DNA of 64,000 bases from CBDCPI01 sp965220245 (GTDB lineage: Bacteria; Chloroflexota; Dehalococcoidia; Lucifugimonadales; UBA3495). Made by a program: the position numbers and the translations under genes. The notes under the pieces are model-generated. The model made no database searches. It saw only the letters and a list, made by a program, of their open reading frames with translations, and was not told the origin of the DNA. The stretch covers positions 372,001 through 436,000 of the forward strand of contig CBDCPI010000011.1 in the NCBI GenBank assembly GCA_965220245.1. The letters are read 5' to 3'. This document shows positions 26,228-34,732 of this stretch, one piece after another; within the stretch, counting starts at the first letter, position 1, and every line of letters begins with the position of its first letter.

Positions 26228-27793
26228 CTAGTCCGGAGTAGTCCCCACCGCCGGTAATACCGAGGACTCGTCGGCGGCCAACATGCGGTTGACGGCGCTA
26301 AGGTAGGCTTTGGCGCTGGCGACGATGATGTCGGTAGAAGCGCCCCGGCCGGTGTAGGACTGGCCGCCGCTTTCGATCTTGATGGTCACGGTGCCCATCG
26401 AGTCGACCCCTTCACTAACCGACTGGACGTTGAAATCGACCAGCTTGGTGGGGACCCCAACCACGCGCTCGATGGCTTTGCACACCGCATCTACCGGGCC
26501 GTTGCCGGTGGAGGCGTCGGTAATCGTCGCTTCGTTGGGTCCGATGAGGCGCACCGTGGCCGTCGGAATGTCGTGGTCGCCGCCAGTGAACTGGACGTGG
26601 TCCAAGGTGTAGGAGATAGGCTCGCTGGCTTCCCGCCGCTCCTCGTCCATCAGGATTTCCAAGTCTTGGTCGTTAACCTCCCGCTTCTTGTCGGCCAGAA
26701 CTTTGAAGGACTCAAAAACGTTGCTTATTTCCTCGCGGGAGAGATGATAGCCCAAGGCTTCCAAGCGGGCTTGCAGGCCGGCCCGTCCGCTCAGCTTGCC
26801 CAACACCAAGGAGTTGCCGGGCACACCCACCCGCTGGGGCTCCATAACTTCGTAGGTCGCCCGGTTTTTGATCACGCCGTCTTGGTGGATGCCCGAGGCG
26901 TGGCGGAAAGCGTTTTCGCCGACGATGGCCTTGTTGGCTTGCACCGACATGCCAGTGATGCGGCTCACCATACGGCTAGTCGGGTAGATCTGGGTAGTGT
27001 CCACGCTCATGTCCACCCCAAAATAGTCGTTGCGGGTGTCCAGAGCCATGATGATCTCTTCCAACGAGGCGTTGCCGGCCCGCTCGCCAATGCCGTTGAT
27101 ACACCCTTCCACTTGCCGGGCGCCCACTTCTATCGCGGCCAAGCTGTTGGCTACCGCCAAGCCCAGGTCGTTGTGGCAGTGGACGCTGAGGGCTACCCGG
27201 TCGATGCCAGGAACTTTCTCTTGAATCTCGTTCAACAGCCGGACGAAGTCCCCGGCCGAGGGAATGGCGTAACCCACCGTGTCGGCGATGTTGATGGTGG
27301 TGGCACCAGCCCGGATGACCTCTTCCAGCATGTGGAACAGGTACTCTTTATTGGTGCGGGTGGCGTCCATGGGGGAGAATTCCACGTCGGAGCAGTAGCC
27401 CTTGGCCCGCTCCACCATGTTCACCGCCATCTCCATGACCTCTTCCCGGTTCTTGCGGAGTTGGTGCATTTGGTGAATCTCGGAAGAGGAAAGAAAAACG
27501 TGGATGCGGGGCGACTCCGAATGTTTAACCGCCTCCCAGGCTTGGTCCACGTCGTTGGGGTGGGCCCGGGCCAGCGAGGCGATGATGGGCCCCTTGACCT
27601 CCCGGGCAATGTTGCTAACCGCTTGAAAATCGCCGGGGGAGCTGGCGGCGAACCCGGCCTCGATAATGTCGACCTTCATCCGATGGAGTTGCTTGGCGAT
27701 CTCCATCTTTTCGTCTGCCGTCATGCCGATGCCGGCAGACTGTTCTCCATCCCGGAGGGTGGTGTCCAAAAAAAGCACTTTGTTGTCAGCCAT
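26228..27793 (-). CDS. leuA: 2-isopropylmalate synthase
   Basis: The first leucine-specific enzyme, joining acetyl-CoA and 2-oxoisovalerate. The 521-residue protein has the TIM barrel with LDTTLRDGEQ (residues 9-18), metal-site SVHCHNDLG and the flexible linker. The C-terminal allosteric domain (from about residue 395) normally binds leucine. ATG 27793 has GAGGAAAG upstream. It is the last gene of the operon that starts with the leucine T-box at 33864, although about 4.5 kb of modules and repeats separate it from ilvC, and the 230-bp gap upstream contains a palindromic repeat that could reduce read-through. Confidence 0.95.
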   Translation of the reverse strand: MADNKVLFLDTTLRDGEQSAGIGMTADEKMEIAKQLHRMKVDIIEAGFAASSPGDFQAVSNIAREVKGPIIASLARAHPNDVDQAWEAVKHSESPRIHVFLSSSEIHQMHQLRKNREEVMEMAVNMVERAKGYCSDVEFSPMDATRTNKEYLFHMLEEVIRAGATTINIADTVGYAIPSAGDFVRLLNEIQEKVPGIDRVALSVHCHNDLGLAVANSLAAIEVGARQVEGCINGIGERAGNASLEEIIMALDTRNDYFGVDMSVDTTQIYPTSRMVSRITGMSVQANKAIVGENAFRHASGIHQDGVIKNRATYEVMEPQRVGVPGNSLVLGKLSGRAGLQARLEALGYHLSREEISNVFESFKVLADKKREVNDQDLEILMDEERREASEPISYTLDHVQFTGGDHDIPTATVRLIGPNEATITDASTGNGPVDAVCKAIERVVGVPTKLVDFNVQSVSEGVDSMGTVTIKIESGGQSYTGRGASTDIIVASAKAYLSAVNRMLAADESSVLPAVGTTPD

Positions 27794-27802
27794 ATCCTTT
27801 CC

Positions 27803-27930
27803 TCAGTTGTCGGTTGTCATTTGTCAGTGGACGGTGATCAGTGTGGTTAGTGAGGTGGCCCCTTCGACTCCGCTCAGGGTGAGCGGAGCAGAGTGGAGTC
27901 GAACCCCACTAGACACTAATCACTAAGGCC
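27803..27930. repeat. Palindromic repeat with CAGTGG arms
   Basis: Left arm of CAGTGG-type units (27820-27853), a core hairpin from CCCCTTCGACTCCGCTCAGG to the GAGTCGAACCCC complement (27858-27907), then a right arm of CACTAGACACTAATCACTAA type. The right arm is complementary to the left, so the whole element can fold as one long hairpin. It lies between leuA and the upstream small gene. Confidence 0.75.
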
Positions 27931-28026
27931 CGGCAGGGTCACGTAGTCCACCGCACCCAGCCCGGCCAGGACCAGCGTGCGACGGTGAACTACACTCAAC
28001 TTCTCCCGCAGCATCAGATTTTGCTC

Positions 28027-28347
28027 CTATTCTCCCAGTCTATTCAGTATGGTGAGCATCGACGTTATCCACATCACGACCAGAGAAACCCACATCGTGA
28101 TAATAATTCCCAGAGTCCACAGGAATTGCCTGTCAGACCTGGAGCGTTGGGCACCCATCTCCTGCCGGAACTCCGTCCGCAACCCCTGAATACTCTCACG
28201 GACTTCCGTTCGCAGGCCGCGAATGTCCTCCCGAATGTCGCGGATGTCCGCTCGAATCTCCGTATTTTGCAGTTCAAGATGCTCGACCCGGAGCTCTAAC
28301 CGGGCCAATCTCTCCCCGTCTGGCGTTTCAATTGTGGTAGTAGTCAA
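28027..28347 (-). CDS. Coiled-coil membrane-anchored small protein C
   Basis: A 106-residue protein that starts MTTTTIETPDGERLARLELR and continues with heptad-like helix (IRADIRDIREDIRGL) up to about residue 75. One transmembrane helix follows (FLWTLGIIITMWVSLVVMW). Two close relatives are encoded at 28403 and 29999. The design (cytoplasmic coiled coil, C-terminal anchor) resembles DUF1640-like proteins, but the function is unknown. It lies in the ilvC-leuA interval in operon direction. Confidence 0.7.
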   Translation of the reverse strand: MTTTTIETPDGERLARLELRVEHLELQNTEIRADIRDIREDIRGLRTEVRESIQGLRTEFRQEMGAQRSRSDRQFLWTLGIIITMWVSLVVMWITSMLTILNRLGE

Positions 28348-28402
28348 GCCCGTTCCTAGACCACTTTCTGCTCAGATGCCGACGGCTAATGCGGAGTTGT
28401 CA

Positions 28403-28605
28403 CTATTTGACCACTATGGTAATCATCAAGGAAACCCACGTCGTGATTATGATCCCAACAGTCCACAGAAAGTTTCTCTCCATCTCGGGCCGGAGGTCTC
28501 GGATGTCGTTTCTGATGTCCTCTACTGCCCGCTCGACGTGTTCGACTCTGATTTCCAAGCGAGCCAGCCTTTCGCCGTCAGGTGTTTCCGTGTAGTGGTT
28601 GTCAT
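28403..28605 (-). pseudogene. Coiled-coil membrane protein B, start frameshifted
   Basis: Paralogue of proteins A and C. The body (TPDGERLARLEIRVEHVERA onward, then FLWTVGIIITTWVSL) is intact, but the ATG that corresponds to the paralogues' start (28605, ATGACAACCACTACA) is one base out of frame with it. One base is therefore missing between the start and ETPDGE. The internal coiled coil is also shorter. It may still be made from an upstream in-frame ATG at 28714, with a non-homologous leader. Confidence 0.6.
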
Positions 28606-28665
28606 AAACGCAACCTGAAACCTTTTCTGCCCTGATGCCGCAGGCTAAGCAGACCCGGTCAACGG

Positions 28666-28752
28666 CTATGCCGTTGTGGTCTTTCTGGCCCCAGCCCTGC
28701 CACCCTCCCGCCATTGGGCGTCAATGCGGTTGATTTCCTCTTTGTTTGCCAT
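28666..28752 (-). pseudogene. Remnant of PH-like module gene
   Basis: A 28-codon frame beginning MANKEEINRIDAQWREGG. Its RIDAQWRE matches the start of the second module of the neighbouring 370-residue protein (AERIDAQWRERS), and QGWGQKDHNG in another frame matches PGWGPKEHDG of its first module. It is evidently the leftover of another copy. Confidence 0.5.
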
Positions 28753-28789
28753 CTATGTCCGCGGCCCCTGCCTTCCGGCGCGGAAGCGG

Positions 28790-29902
28790 CTATTCCTCAG
28801 CCGCGTTTGGCGCCGTGTTGGCCCGCCGGAGCACGCATTCGAACAGCGGCCTAGCCCGGCTCTTGATGTGCCGCTTGCCGTTGTGGTCGAGGTAGTAGGC
28901 GTAGTCCTCGGTGGTGCTGCCGGAGAACTTCAGGCCTGAACAGACCATCCCCTCGTTGTAGTCCACCTGCAAGCCCTCGTAGGGGACCTCCACCACGTCC
29001 TTCATCACCATGCCGGAGTTCAGCATGAGAATGCGCCGGTCGGTGGCCACGACGACTCCATTGTGGACGCCGAATTCATGGCCCCCCACTCCGCCGAGCG
29101 CGCGGAAGACCGCATCTCCCAGGGTGTTGAACTCCGTGGCGTCGCCCCAGCGTCCGCCCATCCAGTACTCGATGTTCTCATCGTCTTCCAGGACCTCTTG
29201 GAGGATACGGAGTTCGCCGGGATAGGTGGTGATATTCTCGCCGCTGAAGCTGCTGAACAGCCCCGATATGAGGCGCTCTAGCACGCTGGGGTTGTTCCGG
29301 CCCCACATGGTGGAGCGCTCCCGCCACTGGGCGTCGATCCGCTCCGCCTTGCTCATTCCGGCGTGGCCGACCGTCGGGAGCGGTGCGACGGGGGTCCCGG
29401 GCGATGTCGAAGACCAGGCGGGCACCGGCGGCGGGGGCGGCGCGGCTTGGACTTCCCGAACCCGGTCGGCGAAATTCCGGGCGTAGCCGTCCTGTACATC
29501 CCGCATCTTGAAGGCCCCGGCGACGGCGGCGCCGGCCCAATTGCTGTAGCTCCGCCCCGTGAGGGTCACCTCGCCCTCGCCGTCCACTTCCACCGATTCC
29601 ATGTTATGCAGCGGCATTTCGGTGGTGAGCTTGTTCAGGCCCTTCCTGCTTACCAAAACGACCCGGCGTCCGGTTACTACAGCTATGCCGTTGTACTGCC
29701 TCATCTTGTCCCACCGGTTGGCGTTCGCGTGGAAGACGTTCTCCGGGCCCCAGACGCAACCCACCAGCGCCTCAATATTCTCGTCGTCCTGCAGCACGTC
29801 GTGGAGAATCTTGTGCTCGCCGTCGTGCTCTTTCGGCCCCCAGCCCGGCTGCAGCTCCTGCCAACGAGTATCGATCATGCTCTGCTTGTTCCGCATAGCC
29901 AT
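28790..29902 (-). CDS. Protein with two PH-like modules, unknown function
   Basis: A 370-residue soluble protein with an internal duplication. Module 1 (residues 5-150) contains IDTRWQE, DVLQDDENIEALVG and a beta-rich part with VVTGRRVVLVSRKGL. Module 2 (residues 185-360) contains IDAQWRE, EVLEDDENIEYWMG and VVATDRRILMLNSG. The alternation of strands around a T(G/D)RR turn resembles bacterial PH domains. A Pro/Ala-rich linker (residues 152-178) joins them. Neighbours are coiled-coil membrane proteins of one family, so it may work at the membrane with them. No enzyme motif is seen. Confidence 0.7.
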   Translation of the reverse strand: MAMRNKQSMIDTRWQELQPGWGPKEHDGEHKILHDVLQDDENIEALVGCVWGPENVFHANANRWDKMRQYNGIAVVTGRRVVLVSRKGLNKLTTEMPLHNMESVEVDGEGEVTLTGRSYSNWAGAAVAGAFKMRDVQDGYARNFADRVREVQAAPPPPPVPAWSSTSPGTPVAPLPTVGHAGMSKAERIDAQWRERSTMWGRNNPSVLERLISGLFSSFSGENITTYPGELRILQEVLEDDENIEYWMGGRWGDATEFNTLGDAVFRALGGVGGHEFGVHNGVVVATDRRILMLNSGMVMKDVVEVPYEGLQVDYNEGMVCSGLKFSGSTTEDYAYYLDHNGKRHIKSRARPLFECVLRRANTAPNAAEE

Positions 29903-29998
29903 CGCGCTACCTCCTAAGGGGGGTTCCCTCTACCCGGCGCTGATCAACGGTCACCAGCCGCTACTTCGGGTCCATCCACGGCGCCGGGGGCGCCGGTC

Positions 29999-30340
29999 TT
30001 ATCCTCCCAATCGGTTCGACAGGTTCACCGCCGCCGTGGCCCCCAATGCGATGGCTGAGACCCACATTGTGATGACGATTCCCAGTATCCACAGAAACTG
30101 TCTATCGGCCCTTGACCGTTGGGCGTCCAATTGGGTCTGCAAAATTAGAAAGCTGTGTTGTTGTTGTGACTCCAACCGTTGGATGCTCTCTTGGAGGCGC
30201 TGGAAATCCTCTCGATGCTCGGTCCGCAGGGCGCGAATATCCTGGTGAATCTCCGAATTTTGCAACTCGAGATGCTCGACCCTGACCTCCAGGCGAGCTA
30301 GGCTTTCACCGTCGGGCGTGTCTGTCGCGGTGGTTGTCAA
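29999..30340 (-). CDS. Coiled-coil membrane-anchored small protein A
   Basis: A 113-residue paralogue of protein C (28027), starting MTTTATDTPDGESLARLEVR. A long heptad-containing helix (residues 20-80) is followed by a membrane helix near residues 85-107 (FLWILGIVITMWVSAIA). It lies 62 bp after ilvC in the same direction and so is probably part of the ilv-leu transcript. Function unknown. Confidence 0.7.
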   Translation of the reverse strand: MTTTATDTPDGESLARLEVRVEHLELQNSEIHQDIRALRTEHREDFQRLQESIQRLESQQQHSFLILQTQLDAQRSRADRQFLWILGIVITMWVSAIALGATAAVNLSNRLGG

Positions 30341-30402
30341 AATGGAACTACATGTTTAAACCACAGGGCGCACACAGCTTTCTCTAGGGTGACCGCGGCC
30401 CA

Positions 30403-31398
30403 CTACTTCGGGTCCATCCAGGGCATCATGGCCCGCAGTTCCTTGCCGATGCCTTCGATGGGCGCGTTCTGGGCGGCCTCGCGCATCGGGATGAACCGGG
30501 GGCGGCCCTCGTCGTTCTCGGCGATCCACTCGCGGGCGAAGGTGCCGTCTTGGATTTCTTTGAGAATGCCCCGCATGTTCTCGCGCACGTGCTCGTCAAT
30601 GATGCGGTTGCGGCGGCTGAGGGAGCCGTACTCGGCGGTGTCGCTCACCGAGAAGTGCATGTAGTTGTGCCCGCCTTGGTACATCAGGTCGACGATCATC
30701 TTGAGTTCGTGCAGGCACTCGAAGTAGGCGATTTCCTGGGGGTAGCCCGCCTCTACCAGGGTCTCGAAGGCGGCGTTGACCAAGGCGGTGACCCCGCCGC
30801 AGAGAATCGACTGCTCGCCGAACAGGTCGCTCTCGGTCTCGTCCTTGATGGTGGTCTCCAGCACGCCGGCGCCGGTGCAGCCGATGCCCTTGGCATAGGC
30901 CAAGCCGATTTGCTTGGCGTTGCCGGTGGCGTCTTGGTGCACCGCCAGCAGCGACGGCACGCCGACGCCCTCGACGAACAACTCGCGCATCCGGTGGCCG
31001 GGGGCCTTGGGCGCGACCATCATCACGTCCATGTTGTCCGGGACGACGATTTCCTGGTAGTGGATGCTGAAGCCGTGGGCCACCATAAAGGCGCTGCCCG
31101 GCTTGAGGTTGGGGGCGATCTGCTCCCGGTAGATGCGGCCCTGGACGTGGTCGGGAATTACCATCATGATCACGTCGGCCTCGGCCGCCACTGCGGGCAC
31201 TTCGGCGACCCGCAGGCCGGCCGCTTCCGCAGTGGCGATGCTGGAACTGCCGGGGTAAAGACCGACGACCACGTTCTGCCCGTTGTCCTTGAGGTTCAGG
31301 GCGTGGGCGTGGCCTTGGCTGCCATAACCCACGATGCCGATAGTCTTATCGGCCAAGACCCCCAAGTCCGCGTCTCCGTCGTAATACACATTAACCAT
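30403..31398 (-). CDS. ilvC: Ketol-acid reductoisomerase
   Basis: Converts acetolactate to dihydroxyisovalerate (and the aceto-hydroxybutyrate analogue) with NAD(P)H and magnesium. The 331-residue length is that of class I enzymes. The nucleotide-binding motif is GYGSQGHAHAL, with the cofactor-selecting loop LYPGSSSIA following. Metal ligands lie in the knotted C-terminal domain (ETESDLFGEQ and the ECLHELK segment). ATG 31398 has GGAG 11 bases upstream. It follows ilvN by about 100 bp in the leucine T-box operon. Confidence 0.96.
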   Translation of the reverse strand: MVNVYYDGDADLGVLADKTIGIVGYGSQGHAHALNLKDNGQNVVVGLYPGSSSIATAEAAGLRVAEVPAVAAEADVIMMVIPDHVQGRIYREQIAPNLKPGSAFMVAHGFSIHYQEIVVPDNMDVMMVAPKAPGHRMRELFVEGVGVPSLLAVHQDATGNAKQIGLAYAKGIGCTGAGVLETTIKDETESDLFGEQSILCGGVTALVNAAFETLVEAGYPQEIAYFECLHELKMIVDLMYQGGHNYMHFSVSDTAEYGSLSRRNRIIDEHVRENMRGILKEIQDGTFAREWIAENDEGRPRFIPMREAAQNAPIEGIGKELRAMMPWMDPK

Positions 31399-31501
31399 AT
31401 CGTTCTATTCTCCGTTTGCCTTGGCCTAAACCGATGGTTTGCCGAAGGCTATTTCCGTTATCTTTCTGACTAACTTTGGCCGGTCGATGCCTGCGTTGTA
31501 A

Positions 31502-32038
31502 CTAACTCGGTGTAACTAACTCGGTCACTAACTCGCCCGTTGGCGCGGTCCCGCCCCGGACCATAGCCACCCTGCCGGTGCGCAGCATTTCCAGAATGCC
31601 AAAGGGCTCCAACAAGCCGTACAACGCGTTAATCTTGTCCTCTTCGCCGGTGACCTCGATGACCATGGACTGGGAACCCACGTCGACGATGCTGGCCCGG
31701 AACAGGTTAACGATCTGGACTATCTCGCCTCTCGTCTCATGGTTGCTGTTGACCTTGACCAAGGCCAGTTCCCTAACGACAATCTCCTCGCTGGAGATGT
31801 TGGAGACCCGGACTACCTCGATGAGCTTGTCCAGTTGTTTGGTTACCTGGGATACCGTGTCCTCGTTGCCGGTGACCACGAAGGTCATGCGCGATAGGCC
31901 CGGCCGTTCGCTTTTGCCCACCGCCAAACTGGCAATGTTGTAGCCCCGGCGGCGAAACAGACTGGCGACGCGGGTCAGGACTCCCGGCCGGTCCTCCACC
32001 AAGGCCACAATGGTGTGTTGCTGTGCAACCTTGTTCAT
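31502..32038 (-). CDS. ilvN: Acetolactate synthase regulatory subunit
   Basis: A 178-residue small subunit with an N-terminal ACT domain (HTIVALVEDRPGVLTRVASL) and a C-terminal ALS_ss domain (REIALVKVN-like segment, then SMVIEVTGEEDKI). It activates the large subunit and gives valine feedback sensitivity. It directly follows ilvB copy 2 in the operon with 118 bp between, most of it a decamer-arm repeat. It could also serve the unlinked ilvB at 1573. Confidence 0.95.
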   Translation of the reverse strand: MNKVAQQHTIVALVEDRPGVLTRVASLFRRRGYNIASLAVGKSERPGLSRMTFVVTGNEDTVSQVTKQLDKLIEVVRVSNISSEEIVVRELALVKVNSNHETRGEIVQIVNLFRASIVDVGSQSMVIEVTGEEDKINALYGLLEPFGILEMLRTGRVAMVRGGTAPTGELVTELVTPS

Positions 32039-32059
32039 TGGTCTAATATCCTCTTCCCA

Positions 32060-32162
32060 GTGGTCTCAGTGGTCGGTTGCCAGTGGCTAGTGGATAGTGG
32101 TCGACGCGGAGCGGCTATCCACTGACCACCGGTCACTATTCACTAGCCACTATTCACTATGG
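32060..32162. repeat. CAGTGG/CCACTG arm repeat between ilvB and ilvN
   Basis: Left arm of CAGTGGTCTCAGTGGTC type, a shortened core around 32100-32117, and a right arm of CCACTGACCACC and CACTAGCCACT type. The arms are complementary. The right arm runs to the ilvB stop codon, so the repeat supplies the operon spacer. Confidence 0.75.
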
Positions 32163-33839
32163 TACCGGTTCTTCCAGCATCTCTTTCACCGACTCGCCGG
32201 CCGGGATCATGGGGTAGACGTTCTCGTCATCCTTGACGACAAAGTCGATCACCACGGGGCCGGGTATCTCCAATGCCTGCTGAATAACGTCGGCCACTTG
32301 GCCCTTCTCCGTGACTCGCAGGCCGGTGATCCCATAGGCTTCGGCCAGTTTCACGAAGTCGGGGTTCCCGGAGTAGACCGTGGCGAAATAGTCTTTCTTG
32401 TAGAACAGGTCCTGCCACTGGTGGACCATTCCCAGGGAACCGTTGTTGAGGATGGCGAACTTCACGTCGATGTTGTTCTCGGCGGCGGTCGCCAAGTCGC
32501 ACAAGGTCATCTGGAAACCGCCGTCGCCAGCTATGGACCAGACCGTCTTGTCCGGGCGCCCTACCTTGGCCCCTAGAGCAGCCGGGACCTCAAACCCCAT
32601 GGAGCCCAAGCCGCCGGAGGTTATCAGCGTGTTGGGTTCATAGAAGGCGCAATACTGGGCGGCCCACATCTGGTGTTGGCCCACGCCGGTCACGATGATC
32701 GACTCGCCCTTGGTCACGTCGGAAAGCTCCCGCAGCACGAACTGGGGCAGCAGTTCCTCGGTGTGGCGAATTTGCACCGGAGGATGTTCCGTCCGCAGCC
32801 GGTCGACGTAGCGCAGCCAGTCTAGGTGCACGTTGGGCTCGACCTCCGGAATAAGCTGCTGCAAGACCGCCTTCAAGTCGCCGACCACCGGGGCGTGGGC
32901 TTTGACGTTCTTGTCCACTTCGGAAGGGTCTACGTCGACGTGGACTATCTTGGCGTTGGGCGCGAAGTCCTTTAGCCGGCCGGTGATACGGTCGTCGAAG
33001 CGCATCCCCAAAGAAATGAGCAGGTCGGCTTTATCGATAGCCAAGCTGGCGTGGGCCATGCCGTGCATTCCCGACATACCCAAGTCCAAGTAGTGGCCGG
33101 TGGGAAAGGAGCTGATGCCCAGCAGAGTAGGCACCACCGGTATTTGGGCCTTTTCCGCCAGTTGCCGCAGCTCATCGTAGGCGTGGGAGATGAGGACTCC
33201 GTGACCGGCCATGATTATGGGGCTTTGGGCCTCATTGATTAGCTTGGCCGCGGCCGACACTTGGGCCGGGTCGGCGGCTCCCGGCGGGTTGTAGCCCGGC
33301 AGGCTCACGGACTCGGGCCAAACGAACTCGGTCCGCTCGTCCAGCAACACGTCCTTGGGAATGTCCACCAACACCGGGCCCGGCCGGCCGGTCCGGGCGA
33401 TGTGGAAGGCCTCTTTGATCGCCGGTGCGATGTCGGCCACATCCAGCACCAGGTAGTTGTGCTTGGTGATGGGCAGGGTAATGCCGGTAACGTCGGTCTC
33501 TTGGAAGGCGTCGCGCCCGATGGCCGGGCGGGGCACCTGCCCGGTGATAGCCACTATGGGCACCGAGTCCATCATCGCGCTGGCAATGCCGGTGACCAGG
33601 TTGGTGGCTCCCGGACCGGAGGTAGCGGCGCAAACGCCGACTTTTCCGGTGGCCCGGGCGTACCCGTCGGCCGCCATGGCGGCCGCTTGCTCGTGGCGGA
33701 CCAGGATGTGGCGGAGGCTGGGGTATCCGGCCAGCGCGCCGTACAAGGGCAACACCGCACCGCCGGGGAGGCCAAAGACCACTTCGACCCCTTCTTGGAG
33801 TAGGCTTTCACAAACGATTTCCGCGCCGCTCAGTTCCAT
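32157..33839 (-). CDS. ilvB: Acetolactate synthase large subunit, copy 2
   Basis: A 560-residue ThDP enzyme, first gene of the ilvB-ilvN-ilvC operon. The catalytic Glu is residue 50 (RHEQAAA), GPGATN follows, and the ThDP/Mg motif is GDGGFQM ... ILNN. ATG 33839 is chosen, with GGGAGC upstream; the open frame to 33899 runs through the T-box terminator and is not coding. It differs clearly from copy 1 (for example GLPGGAVLPLYG versus GYPGGAILPFYD), so the two are old paralogues under different T-boxes (Leu here, Ile for copy 1). Confidence 0.95.
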   Translation of the reverse strand: MELSGAEIVCESLLQEGVEVVFGLPGGAVLPLYGALAGYPSLRHILVRHEQAAAMAADGYARATGKVGVCAATSGPGATNLVTGIASAMMDSVPIVAITGQVPRPAIGRDAFQETDVTGITLPITKHNYLVLDVADIAPAIKEAFHIARTGRPGPVLVDIPKDVLLDERTEFVWPESVSLPGYNPPGAADPAQVSAAAKLINEAQSPIIMAGHGVLISHAYDELRQLAEKAQIPVVPTLLGISSFPTGHYLDLGMSGMHGMAHASLAIDKADLLISLGMRFDDRITGRLKDFAPNAKIVHVDVDPSEVDKNVKAHAPVVGDLKAVLQQLIPEVEPNVHLDWLRYVDRLRTEHPPVQIRHTEELLPQFVLRELSDVTKGESIIVTGVGQHQMWAAQYCAFYEPNTLITSGGLGSMGFEVPAALGAKVGRPDKTVWSIAGDGGFQMTLCDLATAAENNIDVKFAILNNGSLGMVHQWQDLFYKKDYFATVYSGNPDFVKLAEAYGITGLRVTEKGQVADVIQQALEIPGPVVIDFVVKDDENVYPMIPAGESVKEMLEEPVP

Positions 33840-33863
33840 ATCAGCTCCCTGATTTATTCCAAT

Positions 33864-34178
33864 AAAAAAACCCGTCCCTAGTAAGGGACGGGCGGACATG
33901 CCCGCGGTGCCACCCTCTTTCCTTGGTCAATGGGCGAAGTCTGGGCCCACTCACCAAGACAACTCAGAGACCTTTAACGGTGTCAACCGCCGCACCCTAG
34001 CCAAGACCTATACCGTCTTTACCCGCGCAGGCGGGAATCCAGTTAAGGCTTTAGTTCAGGCCGGTCGCTCCGGGGCGAGTTCAGAGCAGCGCCGTCACCG
34101 GCTTACACCAGCCGCCGGCTCTCTGGGGCCGGATGCTCCTACTACTCCCCTTCATGGCGGGTTTCGTGAAATGTTTAA
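33864..34178 (-). promoter_or_regulatory. T-box leader, leucine specifier (CTC)
   Basis: The core AGGGTGGCACCGCGGG is at 33916-33901 on the minus strand. The terminator stem CCCGTCCC ... GGGACGGG with seven T occupies 33892-33864. Stem I shows AGTA near 34147, the AGAGAG bulge motif and the GGCTGGTGTAAGCC loop. TGAACTCGCC places a CTC (Leu) codon at 34079-34077 in the specifier loop. The leader should sense uncharged tRNA-Leu and control ilvB-ilvN-ilvC-leuA. An extra palindromic repeat fragment (CCCGCCTGCGCGGG, about 34021-34035) lies between Stem I and the antiterminator. Confidence 0.93.
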
Positions 34179-34185
34179 CAAAGAG

Positions 34186-34215
34186 ATGTTATCAGTGTCC
34201 ACCGCGCATTGTCAA
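34186..34215 (-). promoter_or_regulatory. Promoter of the leucine T-box operon
   Basis: On the minus strand TTGACA (34215-34210) and TAACAT (34191-34186) are separated by 18 bp, a good sigma-70 type promoter placed about 35-40 bp before T-box Stem I. Confidence 0.7.
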
Positions 34216-34401
34216 CGGTCTTATTGTGGGCCATAGGCTGCTCGCAGGGCCAATGAGGAAAGACCCCGGGGAGGACAAGGCCTTTGTTAAGAGTAACCTG
34301 TTTCAGCTTTTTATCGGGTCCGGCGGTACGGGTACATGTCCGGTACGGGTACATATCAATGATGTTATCGCGCATGAATTGGCCCTTTGACCCGGCGGCC
34401 A

Positions 34402-34554
34402 TCAAATCCCGATGGGCTTTGTCCTGACAAGCTTAGGCGGCACATCTTGATACCAAAACGTCCGGCCGTTGTTGAACACCACTACTAACTCCTGTGTTTC
34501 GTGGTCGTATCCCACCGCGTATATCATGCTTGAATCTACAGTTACCAGTTCCAT
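34402..34554 (-). CDS. Short KTSC-domain protein
   Basis: A 50-residue frame: MELVTVDSSMIYAVGYDHET, then a strand ending LVVVFNNGRTFWYQDVPP. The SS-I-x-x-V-G-Y, F-x-N-G and Y-x-x-VPP pattern is that of the KTSC domain, a small fold named after lysyl-tRNA synthetase C-termini and also found alone. The usual final helix with the SxGxxFN motif is absent; the frame ends soon after PPKLVRTKP. GGAG lies about nine bases upstream of the ATG. It may be a truncated but expressed domain. Function unknown. Confidence 0.6.
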   Translation of the reverse strand: MELVTVDSSMIYAVGYDHETQELVVVFNNGRTFWYQDVPPKLVRTKPIGI

Positions 34555-34732
34555 CCCGTTCGTCTCCACACGCTCCAACTTGGGTGGTCATGGATTCCCT
34601 TCAAATCTGAAAGTTACACGAGGAAGATTTCCGTTGTAACCCCGCCTAACCGTGTGGTACGATTATAGTTGCTTGTTACCAAATTCACGAACTTGATTCC
34701 CTCCGGCTTAACCTTCATCAGGAGCCCGAGGC

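Noticed and set aside
26573..27850. A 425-codon frame antisense to leuA
   Set aside because: It mirrors the leuA coding sequence, has no family similarity and is His/Gly/Val-rich as expected for an antisense shadow.
33840..33899. N-terminal extension of IlvB copy 2 starting at 33899
   Set aside because: The extra codons are T-box terminator sequence; a ribosome site precedes ATG 33839.
34402..34404. TGA ending the KTSC-like frame as selenocysteine
   Set aside because: Reading through gives WPPGQRANSC and more without KTSC similarity, and no Cys is expected there.
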